DNA of 38,628 nucleotides from Aminobacter ciceronei (GTDB lineage: Bacteria; Pseudomonadota; Alphaproteobacteria; Rhizobiales; Rhizobiaceae): contig NZ_JACJHY010000045.1 of NCBI RefSeq assembly GCF_014138625.1, positions 1 to 38,628 on the forward strand, given 5' to 3'. The notes under the pieces are model-generated. The model was not told the origin of the DNA and did no database searches. It saw only the letters and a program-made list of their open reading frames with translations. Below are positions 26,251 to 33,746 of this stretch, piece after piece (the first letter of the stretch is position 1; each line of letters opens with the position of its first letter). A program made the translations under genes and the position numbers.

Positions 26251-26279
26251 CGAATTTGCATTCGACGGCGGCTATGCCG
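26251..26279 (-). other. Two short stem-loops between multicopper oxidase and cupredoxin
   Basis: CGAAT-TTGC-ATTCG (26251-26264; on the transcribed strand the loop is GCAA, a GNRA tetraloop) and CGGC-TAT-GCCG (26269-26279). They begin 6 bp past the oxidase stop on the minus strand and have no U-tract. Confidence 0.45.
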
Positions 26280-26284
26280 GAAGA

Positions 26285-27604
26285 TCAGCTTTTTGTGTCA
26301 CCTGACGTAGCAGGAGCTGGAACATCGCCCTTCCATTCGTAGGCGACTGTCCCCTCTGGATGTTTGAACCATCCAGGATCTGAGTAGTCATTCGCAGACA
26401 GGCCCTCGCGGACCTTAACTACTGAGAACATCCCGCCCATTTCGATCGCACCGAACTGTCCCCATCCTGTCATCATCGGGATGGTGTTGTCGGGAAGCGG
26501 CATTTCCATTTCGCCCATGTCGGCCATCCCGCGGTCGCCCATTGGCATGTAGTCAGGCTGAACCTTGCGGATCTTTTCGGTGACCTTGGAGTTGTCGACG
26601 CCGATGAACGTGGGCACGTCATGACCCATCGCGTTCATGGTGTGGTGCGACTTGTGACAGTGGATCGCCCAGTCGCCTTCGTACTTGGCATCGAACTCAT
26701 ACGCCCGCATTGCGCCGACCGGGATGTCGATCGATACCTCGGGCCATCTTGCCTCGGGCCTGACCCAACCGCCGTCAGTACAGGTCACCTCAAAGTCGTA
26801 TCCATGCATATGGATCGGATGATTGGTCATCGTCAGATTGCCAACCCTGACGCGCACACGGTCATTCTTCGACACGACGAGATGGCTGATCCCTGGAAAC
26901 ACGCGGCTGTTCCAGCACCACATGTTGAAGTCGGTCATCTCCATGATCTTGGGCACGTAGGTCCCCGGATCGATATCGTAGGCGTTGAGCAAAAACACGA
27001 AATCGCGGTCAACTGGCATGAACTTCGGGTCTTTGGGATGGATGACGAAGAAACCCATCATGCCCATCGCCATTTGGACCATTTCGTCGGCATGCGGGTG
27101 GTACATAAAGGTCCCGCTTTTCACGAGGTCGAACTCGTAGACGAAGGTTTTTCCTGACGGGATCCCAGGCTGTGTCAGCCCCGTTACACCATCCATTCCA
27201 CTCGGCAGGATCATCCCGTGCCAGTGGATCGTGGTGTGTTCGGGGAGCTTGTTCGTCACGAAAATACGGACACGGTCACCTTCCACCGCCTCAATGGTCG
27301 GTCCTGGCGACTGGCCATTGTAGCCCCAAAGGTAGCCTGTCATTCCCGGTGCCATTTCCCGCTCGACGGGCTCGGCCACTAGGTGGAACTCCTTCACCCC
27401 GTTGTTCATCCTATGTGGCAGCGTCCAGCCGTTGAGTGTGACGACCGGTTGATAGTCTGGACCGCTGTTTGGGAAGATTGGAGGCTGCATGTCCGCAGAT
27501 TCCATCAAGGGAGCGTCGGGCAGTCCCATGGCCGAGGTCTTCGTCCACGCAGTCGCACTGGCAAGGAGCGCGCTCGCCCCAAGTAATTGTCGTCTTGAAA
27601 GCAT
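26285..27604 (-). CDS. Periplasmic multicopper oxidase, Tat-exported
   Basis: A 439-residue multicopper oxidase with an N-terminal twin-arginine signal (MLSRRQLLGASALL). All four copper-binding motifs are present: HWH (127/129), HPH (169/171), HPIHMHG (262/265/267), and HCHKSHHTMNAM (H315, C316, H317, H321, with M326 as axial ligand). It probably oxidises toxic Cu(I) to Cu(II) in the periplasm. The C-terminal 90 residues are Met-rich (GMADMGEMEMP). The gene lies 14 bp after the TolC-like gene. CopA-like naming is avoided because CopA also names the ATPase. Confidence 0.92.
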   Translation of the reverse strand: MLSRRQLLGASALLASATAWTKTSAMGLPDAPLMESADMQPPIFPNSGPDYQPVVTLNGWTLPHRMNNGVKEFHLVAEPVEREMAPGMTGYLWGYNGQSPGPTIEAVEGDRVRIFVTNKLPEHTTIHWHGMILPSGMDGVTGLTQPGIPSGKTFVYEFDLVKSGTFMYHPHADEMVQMAMGMMGFFVIHPKDPKFMPVDRDFVFLLNAYDIDPGTYVPKIMEMTDFNMWCWNSRVFPGISHLVVSKNDRVRVRVGNLTMTNHPIHMHGYDFEVTCTDGGWVRPEARWPEVSIDIPVGAMRAYEFDAKYEGDWAIHCHKSHHTMNAMGHDVPTFIGVDNSKVTEKIRKVQPDYMPMGDRGMADMGEMEMPLPDNTIPMMTGWGQFGAIEMGGMFSVVKVREGLSANDYSDPGWFKHPEGTVAYEWKGDVPAPATSGDTKS

Positions 27605-27618
27605 TTGTCGTTCCTTAT

Positions 27619-29073
27619 TCAGTGGCCCGCGCCATCTGCCGCAGCCACGGCTTGGGCAGGCCCCTCACTGCTGGAGGAACCTCCACCGCCGTAAACCGCC
27701 GTCCCAAGATTGGCGTCAGCCAGCCAGAAATTGCGCTTTGCATTGATGGAAAGCATGATCGAATTGACCTTCGCTCGCGTGTCCGCGAGTAGCTCGAAAG
27801 TATTCGTGATCATCCCGTTGTAGGTGAGGACGGATTCTTCCTCGATCTTGGTGCGCAAGGGCACGACATTGTTTCTGTAGTGTCGTGCGATCTCGGCGGT
27901 CGAACGGTACGCGTCATACGCAGTCCGCGCCTCGGAGCGGACGTTGACGGCTTTCTCCGCAAGGAGATTTGCGGCCTGCATGTAAGACAGTTCCGCCTTG
28001 CGCATCCGCGCTTTGCCCGTGTCAAAGATCGGGATGACAAATTCTAGCTCAACGTTGCCGGATACAATCGTCTCCGTCTTGCCGTCTTCTTTCTCTTGCT
28101 CAACTTCCACGCCGGAAAGAATTTCGAGGTCGGTCAGGTAGCGGGTCGCCTCGGTTAACCCGTATGATTTGGCCAATGCTTCCAACTCGAGCCTTGCAAC
28201 CTGCAGATCCACCCGGTTTTTCAGGGCATCAGCTACAACTGTCTGCTTAGCCTTTGAGACTTTCGGCAGAGATGGGAGGGCGTTTGGAACCGAGTATTCG
28301 GTGTCGTTTCCCCAGAGACCCATAAGACGGGTGAGCTCTTCCTTTGCCGTGCGAGCGGCAAGCTTGGCTTCTGCAGTTTGTCCCGCCAGCTCAGCGTAGA
28401 ATACGTGCTCCCTCGCCTGCCCTGCCTTATTAAGCGCTCCTGTCTCACCCAGCTTCTGGGCCAACTCAGACGCAGCGTCGGCGGTAGCCTGAGCCCTATT
28501 CAGGTAGGCAACTGTTTCCCAGGCCGCCACTGCGTTGATCCAGGAGCGGCGGGTGTCGGCAGCAAGTCTTAGAGTCTCCTCTGCAGCCCTAAGTTGCGCC
28601 TGCCGGAATCGGGCATCCGCAACAGCAATCCGCTTAGGCTTGGTGATTAGGGCGAGGATGTTATTTGCCACCGCACTCTCGATGGTGCGGCCCAGACCAA
28701 TCCCGATTACCCCTACCGAGACGGTTGGATTGACGGGCATTGTCTCCTGCCAAACGTCGGCCGCTGATAATCCGATTTCGGCATAGGCGGCTTGCAGGCC
28801 TCTGTTGTTCAGTAGAGCAACCTGAACCGCCGTATCGGCACCGATAGTCTTCTTTTGGATCAGTCCTTTGACGCGTTCAGAAACAATGCGCGCCTCTTCG
28901 CTTGATTGAACCCAGACGGCCTGTTTCCCTGTCACCGAGGCGGTTCGTGCCGAGACAGTATCGAAGCCCGCCATAGGATCGGAAATGCCGCGAACATTTG
29001 CCGAGGTTGCACATCCAGCGGCGATCAGAGGCATCGAAGCGGCCGCGAGCATTTTCAGGAAGCGGCGCGTCAT
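27619..29073 (-). CDS. TolC/CusC-like outer-membrane efflux lipoprotein
   Basis: A 484-residue outer-membrane factor with a lipobox (LIAAGC, Cys21), two long helical repeats typical of the TolC family (about 60-260 and 275-450), and a low-complexity Gly/Ser-rich tail. It would complete the CusCBA-type pump with cusB and cusA although they lie 4 kb away in the same cluster. The start overlaps the small lipoprotein gene by 4 bp. Confidence 0.9.
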   Translation of the reverse strand: MTRRFLKMLAAASMPLIAAGCATSANVRGISDPMAGFDTVSARTASVTGKQAVWVQSSEEARIVSERVKGLIQKKTIGADTAVQVALLNNRGLQAAYAEIGLSAADVWQETMPVNPTVSVGVIGIGLGRTIESAVANNILALITKPKRIAVADARFRQAQLRAAEETLRLAADTRRSWINAVAAWETVAYLNRAQATADAASELAQKLGETGALNKAGQAREHVFYAELAGQTAEAKLAARTAKEELTRLMGLWGNDTEYSVPNALPSLPKVSKAKQTVVADALKNRVDLQVARLELEALAKSYGLTEATRYLTDLEILSGVEVEQEKEDGKTETIVSGNVELEFVIPIFDTGKARMRKAELSYMQAANLLAEKAVNVRSEARTAYDAYRSTAEIARHYRNNVVPLRTKIEEESVLTYNGMITNTFELLADTRAKVNSIMLSINAKRNFWLADANLGTAVYGGGGSSSSEGPAQAVAAADGAGH

Positions 29074-29303
29074 GAGGCGGCTCCCTTATTTGCAGGAGAC
29101 AGCTTGTCGTTAAGCTGACGCCAATTCTTGGGATCGACAGGATGCCTATGGCTGTAGTCGACCACGGAGTGGTGGTGAGTTTTCCGCAGTCCCATGACCG
29201 GATCGGCCGGACTAAAAGCGGGAAGTACGTTCGGTGGATTGGTTGCCGCGCAGCCGGCAACCGACAGCAATGCGAGCATCGCAAGGCTAGCGAGTTTCAT
29301 CAT
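29070..29303 (-). CDS. Small His-rich lipoprotein, unknown
   Basis: A 77-residue protein with a lipobox (SVAGC, C18) and a mature part of about 60 residues containing HHHSVVDYSHRHPVD, which has six His in 12 residues. No family is recognised, but it lies directly upstream of, and overlaps, the TolC-like gene. The His cluster suggests Cu or Zn binding in the periplasm. The second ATG (29300) is slightly better spaced from AGG. Confidence 0.7.
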   Translation of the reverse strand: MMKLASLAMLALLSVAGCAATNPPNVLPAFSPADPVMGLRKTHHHSVVDYSHRHPVDPKNWRQLNDKLSPANKGAAS

Positions 29304-29336
29304 GGACCTGAAATTTGACGTGTGCGGATGCGTGCG

Positions 29337-29381
29337 CCGGAACGGATTCCGGACGCTTCGCGCGACCGCCTCAAGGAGGCG
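29337..29381 (-). other. Two stem-loops upstream of the small lipoprotein gene
   Basis: CCGGAA-CGGA-TTCCGG (29337-29352) and CGCCTC-AAG-GAGGCG (29367-29381) are perfect 6-bp stems in the 81-bp gap after the Cys/His-rich gene. There is no U-tract. Confidence 0.5.
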
Positions 29382-29384
29382 TTG

Positions 29385-29798
29385 TCAGATCAGGCGTCGT
29401 GGGGGGCGAATAAGGGCTGCGTATTCCCCGAGCGGAAGCGCTGTTGCCACAATGGGGGCAAAGCACCGCGCGACAACACGTTCGATGTCGGGACAATCCA
29501 CGGGGACCGCTTGGCACGGAGCGCAATGAACTTCACAGTTCTTGCCGGAGCCATCACGATGATCCGGGTTGCCGCCATGGCTGTCTTGGGACGTGGCGAC
29601 ATGACGATGATCGTGGCTTTTCGACTTTTGAATCGGCTCCAGGTCGTTGAGCACTACAGCCGCTTCAGCATGGAAGCCTGTCTCATCTGCGCCCGCAAAC
29701 ATTCCCGGCTGGAGGGAAGAAAAAACCAAGAGCGCAAACGCGAGAAGCGCGCGAAGCGGCCCCTTGCGATCGGTCAAGATTCGTCGAAAATTAATCAT
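29385..29798 (-). CDS. Cys/His-rich secreted protein, unknown
   Basis: A 137-residue protein of unrecognised family. A signal-like hydrophobic segment spans about residues 15-35. Then comes a His/Asp-rich stretch (KSHDHRHVATSQDSHGG, DHRD) and a Cys cluster CEVHCAPCQAVPVDC. The C-terminus ends Pro/Arg-rich. The layout (signal, His/Cys-rich centre, Pro tail) resembles the protein at 24305. ATG 29798 (MINFRRIL) is preferred over the frame's first ATG at 29834 because it lies nearer the signal. An FNR-like box lies 58 bp upstream. Confidence 0.65.
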   Translation of the reverse strand: MINFRRILTDRKGPLRALLAFALLVFSSLQPGMFAGADETGFHAEAAVVLNDLEPIQKSKSHDHRHVATSQDSHGGNPDHRDGSGKNCEVHCAPCQAVPVDCPDIERVVARCFAPIVATALPLGEYAALIRPPRRLI

Positions 29799-29855
29799 CG
29801 CGCCTCTTGGGCCCGTGTTCGCTCGGATTGTCAAGAACCGCAGCCCTCAGCTTGA

Positions 29856-29869
29856 TTGACTGCAATCAA
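29856..29869 (-). promoter_or_regulatory. FNR/FixK-like box
   Basis: TTGAC-TGCA-ATCAA at 29856-29869 matches the FNR/FixK consensus TTGAT-N4-ATCAA with one mismatch. On the minus strand GACAAT (29832-29827) is placed about right for a -10 box, which would put the site near -42 from a start of transcription at about 29820. The same stretch also holds overlapping dyads (CAATCA-AATG-TGATTG), so another regulator is possible. Confidence 0.4.
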
Positions 29870-29931
29870 ATGTGATTGAGGGTCAGCCTCGCAGACACCT
29901 CTCCAAACAGACGAAGAATGGCTGGTCTGCG

Positions 29932-31887
29932 TCAAGGCTCCACATCGATGACAAGCATCAGCCCGCCACCCCCTTTCATCTCAACATTATTGTTGGTTGT
30001 GTGATGGGGAATGTGACAATGCAGCAGCCATTTTCCTGGCCGCTGCGCCTTCCACAGGACGTCAAACCTCTGACCCGGCGCGACGTTAACAGTGTCAGCG
30101 AAATAGCGTGCGGTTTCGGCCAAGGTCTCGCCATCCACAGCAGCGACCTGGAAAGGCCCACCATGGATATGCATCGGATGAATAGCGGTAGTGTGAGATC
30201 CCACAAAGCGAACCTTGAGCGTCTGCCCCAGCTTCATTTTGATGGTTTCGGTTGCGGGGAACGCTTTCCCGTTGATGGTGAAGAAATTTGGGAACCCACC
30301 CTCCATTGGCATGGACGGGTAAGTTAGCCATTCGCGCTTGAGCCACTCTTGTAGTTGGACCGTGTATTCGAGATCAGCGGGGATCTCGTCTGCCGGATCC
30401 TTAGGGTCGATGATCAACGTGCCGTAAAGGCCCAACGACTGCTGGCGGTCCACATGGTCATGGGTATGATAGAAATAGGTGCCATGCTGGCCGACGGTGT
30501 ACTCATAGGAAAATGACTCACCTGGCTGGATAGGTTTCTGGGTAATCTCCGCTGGACCATCCATCTCGTTGGGAAGGATCAGCCCGTGCCAATGAATAGT
30601 GGTGCTCTCGGGCAAGCTGTTTCTCACGTTAATCCGAATACGGTCACCTTCCGTCACGCGCAATGTCGGCCCGGGGACTTGGTTGTTGTAGGCATAGGCC
30701 TCAACTGTCTCGCCAAGCAGAATGGACCATCGGATCACTGACGCTTCGAGATCAAACACCTTAACGCCGCCTTCGACGCGAGGCTCCAGTAGTTGACCGC
30801 CGAGCGCGTCAGGCGTGGCTTCGAAAGCCGTCAGTCGAGGATCCACAGCAGCCATGTCGCGCATCGACGCCCCTGGCGTGTCGAAGTCCATGATCATGCC
30901 AGGTGCCATGATGACGTCACCAACGTCATGAGCACTCAGCGACATGTTCACCTTGGTGAAGGGATAGGCGTAGCCCCCCAAGAGAAGAATGGTTGCAAAG
31001 GAAGCAATGGCGACAATCTGGGTTGTCGTTGGCGCAAAATGGGGTGGCAAGCTTTCCCCATGCTTTTTGGGCTCATCTCCGCCGTTCGAATCTGCATGGC
31101 CAGACCCTTTCGATCCTGACCCATGCTGGTGCATTGATTTAGCATGTTTGGCGGCCTCTGCGTTGTGGGAAGCCGCGTGGTTCGCATGGCTGTTTGCCGA
31201 GCCAGCTGCTTTCGTGGTTGGGGTGCGGTCAGTCATCAAGCCATGCTTCAAGCCTTTTGAAACCAGCCAAACGTTGAACGGATAGGCCGTCAGAAAGCCG
31301 ACGCTAATACCTAGCGCCATGACGCCCCAGAACAACATCTCTCCTGGCCACATCGCCCGCATGTCGCGACCCATCATCAGTATCGCCATGACAGGTGCCA
31401 TGCCGGCCATCATGGCGTTCATGCTGATGAATTCGGGCATGAATGAATTACGGACGTTTTCCCAATAGGTGCCGCCCATCATGTTCTTCATGAAGAGCGC
31501 CTGGAAAATGAAAAGGCCGAGGGCAAATCCGGCGATGTATTCGATGATGATGTCCAACCACATGGGCAAGCCAAGGACAGCGGTGATGGCCGCGGCGATA
31601 ATGATCCCCGTGGCATCGCCAGCAACGCAGTGGATGGTGCTGCCGATTCCCTGCTTCCAAAGCGGCTTGATAAATTGTTCGTGGGTACCCGGACGGGGTT
31701 CTTTGTCCGCGAGCACATAGAGCAACAAACCGATCGGTCCGAGATAAAGGGTTACAAGGATGAAGCCCCACTTCATCACTGCGGGTTCGGGATTATTGCG
31801 GAACTGATCCCACCCAACATATACCGTACTAAGTACCGCGAGGGTAAACCAGACGGCCAGAATATAATCGATTGGCTGAATGAACAT
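29932..31887 (-). CDS. DUF4396 membrane domain fused to a multicopper oxidase
   Basis: A 651-residue fusion. Residues 1-215 are a DUF4396 polytopic membrane domain (start MFIQPIDYILAVWF) with Met/His-rich parts (FMKNMMGGTYW, SMNAMMAGMAPVMA). A His-rich linker (about 225-285, with HANHAASHN and SMHQHG) and another membrane segment (about 290-312) lead to a periplasmic oxidase domain. Its copper motifs are HWHG (near 430), HTHDH, HPMHIHG and HCHIPHHTTNNN near 620. The residue expected to be the axial Met/Leu of type 1 copper is Asn. ATG 31887 is chosen because AGAGGAG lies just upstream; the frame opens 87 bp earlier. Confidence 0.88.
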   Translation of the reverse strand: MFIQPIDYILAVWFTLAVLSTVYVGWDQFRNNPEPAVMKWGFILVTLYLGPIGLLLYVLADKEPRPGTHEQFIKPLWKQGIGSTIHCVAGDATGIIIAAAITAVLGLPMWLDIIIEYIAGFALGLFIFQALFMKNMMGGTYWENVRNSFMPEFISMNAMMAGMAPVMAILMMGRDMRAMWPGEMLFWGVMALGISVGFLTAYPFNVWLVSKGLKHGLMTDRTPTTKAAGSANSHANHAASHNAEAAKHAKSMHQHGSGSKGSGHADSNGGDEPKKHGESLPPHFAPTTTQIVAIASFATILLLGGYAYPFTKVNMSLSAHDVGDVIMAPGMIMDFDTPGASMRDMAAVDPRLTAFEATPDALGGQLLEPRVEGGVKVFDLEASVIRWSILLGETVEAYAYNNQVPGPTLRVTEGDRIRINVRNSLPESTTIHWHGLILPNEMDGPAEITQKPIQPGESFSYEYTVGQHGTYFYHTHDHVDRQQSLGLYGTLIIDPKDPADEIPADLEYTVQLQEWLKREWLTYPSMPMEGGFPNFFTINGKAFPATETIKMKLGQTLKVRFVGSHTTAIHPMHIHGGPFQVAAVDGETLAETARYFADTVNVAPGQRFDVLWKAQRPGKWLLHCHIPHHTTNNNVEMKGGGGLMLVIDVEP

Positions 31888-31931
31888 GTCGTCTCCTCTC
31901 GCCCCAGACATCGTAACCAACGACCGCACTA

Positions 31932-32495
31932 CTAAAGTGGCTTGCTCCGGAATTTGGCGTGACAGCTGGTACAATCCTGCAGCATCAAGTGGAAAACGTG
32001 CTCAGCAGGTATCTCAGACGGGTCCAATTCTTTCGTCGGGCCCGCTCTCTTGCCTAGCAGGCTACTTCCCATACCCCCAGTACCAGGCTTCATTCTCATA
32101 TTGTCGGTGATGCCGTCCGGAGCGGTGTCTGCCGCCCTGGACAGTGCAGCCGCCAAGGTCTGGACGTGATGAGCGAGCGCCGCGAACTCGTCAGGAAACT
32201 GATCGATTTCGGCTTTGGCGGTAGTAGAACCACCGACAGAGCCACGGGGAAACTCGGCTATCAAGGCATCTCCGGATTTAGTCCGAAGGGTTTCAGCGGC
32301 CAGCTTGAAAGCGGTCGCGTCATAGTCGGTCTTGCCCTCAAACATTCCTGCAATTGTTTTGGCAGCCTCAGCCATGGCTTTCATTGAAGCCTGCCGATCT
32401 TCCACGACCCGATCGTGAGTTATGCCCGGGGCCGCCCCCGCGACTGCAATGCCCGACAGCAGCAAGACAAGCACGGGCGTGCCTGCGCGCCTCAT
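31932..32495 (-). CDS. Cytochrome c'-like protein
   Basis: A 187-residue exported protein (signal to about GAAPG) predicted to be four helices, with a single haem motif CTSCH (175-179) close to the C-terminus, which is the hallmark of class II c-type cytochromes. It lacks a distal axial ligand motif. Cytochromes c' bind NO or carry electrons; here it sits directly after cueR, overlapping it by 4 bp, so it is copper-induced. The following gene starts 44 bp later. Confidence 0.85.
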   Translation of the reverse strand: MRRAGTPVLVLLLSGIAVAGAAPGITHDRVVEDRQASMKAMAEAAKTIAGMFEGKTDYDATAFKLAAETLRTKSGDALIAEFPRGSVGGSTTAKAEIDQFPDEFAALAHHVQTLAAALSRAADTAPDGITDNMRMKPGTGGMGSSLLGKRAGPTKELDPSEIPAEHVFHLMLQDCTSCHAKFRSKPL

Positions 32496-32890
32496 TGAAC
32501 CGCAGATTTTCCGGACAGCCCATCAATGATCGGACAGTCCGGCAAATTGTTGCCCAGGCAATGATCCGCAAGATGGCGAAGCGTGTTACGAAATTCCGTC
32601 AACTCCGCGAGCTTGCGGTCAATTTCCCCCAGCTTGGTCGTAGCGATCGCTTTGACGTCGGCACTTTCACGCTCCGAGTCGCCGTAAAGCGAAAGAAGCT
32701 GGCGGCACTCCTCCACGGAAAAACCGAAGGCACGGGAACGCTGCAAGAACCGCAGTCTGTGAACGTCCGACATGGAATAATCTCTATATCCGTTCCCGGC
32801 ACGATCAGCTTTGAGAAGACCGATTTCCTCATAATAACGGATGGTCTTGGCCGGAAGCCCGGATTTCTCGGATGCCGTTCCGATATTCAT
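32492..32890 (-). CDS. cueR: CueR-like MerR-family copper regulator
   Basis: A 132-residue MerR-family activator. Helix-turn-helix at residues 1-37 (MNIGTASEKSGLPAKTIRYY), dimerisation helix, and a metal loop with C111 and C119 (HCLGNNLPDCPII), matching C112/C120 of CueR. The Ser typical of Cu(I)/Ag(I) sensors is at 76. ATG 32890 has GGAGG 5 bp upstream; the ATG at 32902 lies before that site. Its own promoter carries the CueR dyad. It heads the minus-strand copper cluster. Confidence 0.92.
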   Translation of the reverse strand: MNIGTASEKSGLPAKTIRYYEEIGLLKADRAGNGYRDYSMSDVHRLRFLQRSRAFGFSVEECRQLLSLYGDSERESADVKAIATTKLGEIDRKLAELTEFRNTLRHLADHCLGNNLPDCPIIDGLSGKSAVQ

Positions 32891-32914
32891 AGTCGCCTCC
32901 ATGTTGATCGAACA

Positions 32915-32945
32915 CAGGTAATCCTTCCAGTAACTGGAAGTTCAA
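32915..32945 (-). promoter_or_regulatory. CueR-type promoter with 19-bp spacer
   Basis: On the minus strand, -35 TTGAAC (32945-32940) is followed by a 19-bp spacer and a -10-like TACCTG (32920-32915). The spacer contains the perfect dyad CTTCCAG-TAA-CTGGAAG (32924-32940), close to the known CueR operator. The long spacer is what CueR untwists on binding Cu(I). It drives cueR and probably the whole cluster. Confidence 0.85.
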
Positions 32946-33048
32946 GGGTTATTTTGGTCCTCGGGAAAAATCCCCAGCCGCCGTGGATTGAAGCACCCGT
33001 ATGTGCCATGCCCAGCCACAACTTCGTGACGTGGCGGCCTGCATTTGG

Positions 33049-33618
33049 TCAGACCTGAGGACGCAACCCGGCCAACGTGACCGTGACAAGACGGTAGACT
33101 GCGGCCTTTGAAGGGAGGCTGCTAGCGGCGGTGAGAGCATGGAGGCAGTAGCTCGCAAGCTCGTCGGGTGCGAAATCGTCACGGATCTCGCCGGACTTTG
33201 CGCCCGCGATTAGCAGGTCCCGTATGAAATCCTTAAGATGTCGCTGCGCGCGGGCTACGTGTTCGCCCCGATGCAATAGTGCCGCGAGTTCCGTACCGTG
33301 GTGGCGATGGGAGATGAGCGCGTAAGCTTCAAGCACAGCTTTGAGCTGCTCTCGAGGAGAGCCGCCTTGGTCCCTGACCTCGACAAGGTGCCCGAGGTGG
33401 CTCGACACCTGACGTTCGTGCCAGGCGACCAGGATCGCTTCGACGTCCGGAAAATACTTATACAGCGTCGCGCGGCCGATTCCGGTCTCCTCTGCGATCT
33501 GCGACATGGTTATCGAAGCCAAACCACGCTTCGCCACCAGCGCCGCCGCACTGTCCAAGGTGGCGTCGCGAACCGCGCGGCGGTGAGCGTCGATTGTCTC
33601 GTTCCAGAGTTTCGGCAC
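33049..33618 (-). CDS. TetR-family regulator
   Basis: A 189-residue TetR-type repressor. The N-terminal helix-turn-helix reads ITMSQIAEETGIGRATLYKYFPD at about residues 37-60 (given in two parts: ITMSQIAEETG and IGRATLYKYF). The C-terminal ligand domain is not recognised. GTG 33618 (VPKLWNETIDAHRR) is chosen because the -10 TATAAT lies only 6 nt upstream, which would make the mRNA leaderless. It is divergent from the gene at 33747, with a dyad between them. Confidence 0.88.
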   Translation of the reverse strand: MPKLWNETIDAHRRAVRDATLDSAAALVAKRGLASITMSQIAEETGIGRATLYKYFPDVEAILVAWHERQVSSHLGHLVEVRDQGGSPREQLKAVLEAYALISHRHHGTELAALLHRGEHVARAQRHLKDFIRDLLIAGAKSGEIRDDFAPDELASYCLHALTAASSLPSKAAVYRLVTVTLAGLRPQV

Positions 33619-33654
33619 TAGGCCATTATACAGGCGGCGTGGCCGTACTGTCGA
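33619..33654 (-). promoter_or_regulatory. tetR promoter, leaderless
   Basis: On the minus strand TCGACA (33654-33649), an 18-bp spacer and a perfect TATAAT (33630-33625). The GTG start codon begins at the seventh base after the -10 box, the expected transcription start, so the transcript would have no 5' leader. Confidence 0.55.
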
Positions 33655-33667
33655 GGTACAAGACAAC

Positions 33668-33699
33668 TTGACTTCTTATAGACACAGTGTCTCGATAAA
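33668..33699 (+). promoter_or_regulatory. Operator-like dyad and possible promoter of the 33747 gene
   Basis: AGACAC-A-GTGTCT (33680-33692) is a perfect 6-bp dyad of the kind bound by TetR-family proteins, between divergent tetR and the 33747 gene. TTGACT (33668-33673) could be a -35 box; the best -10 candidate is GATAAA (33694-33699), but the spacing (20 bp) is long, so promoter confidence is low. Confidence 0.45.
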
Positions 33700-33746
33700 C
33701 CCATGCCATCGAGAGTATCGATGCGGTCTCTATCAGCGAGCCAAGC

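Noticed and set aside
29852-29869. TTGATTG...CAATCAA as an FNR box
   Set aside because: The arms are separated by four bases beyond the heptamers, so TTGAT and ATCAA are 8 bases apart; the correctly spaced TTGAC-N4-ATCAA inside it is used instead.
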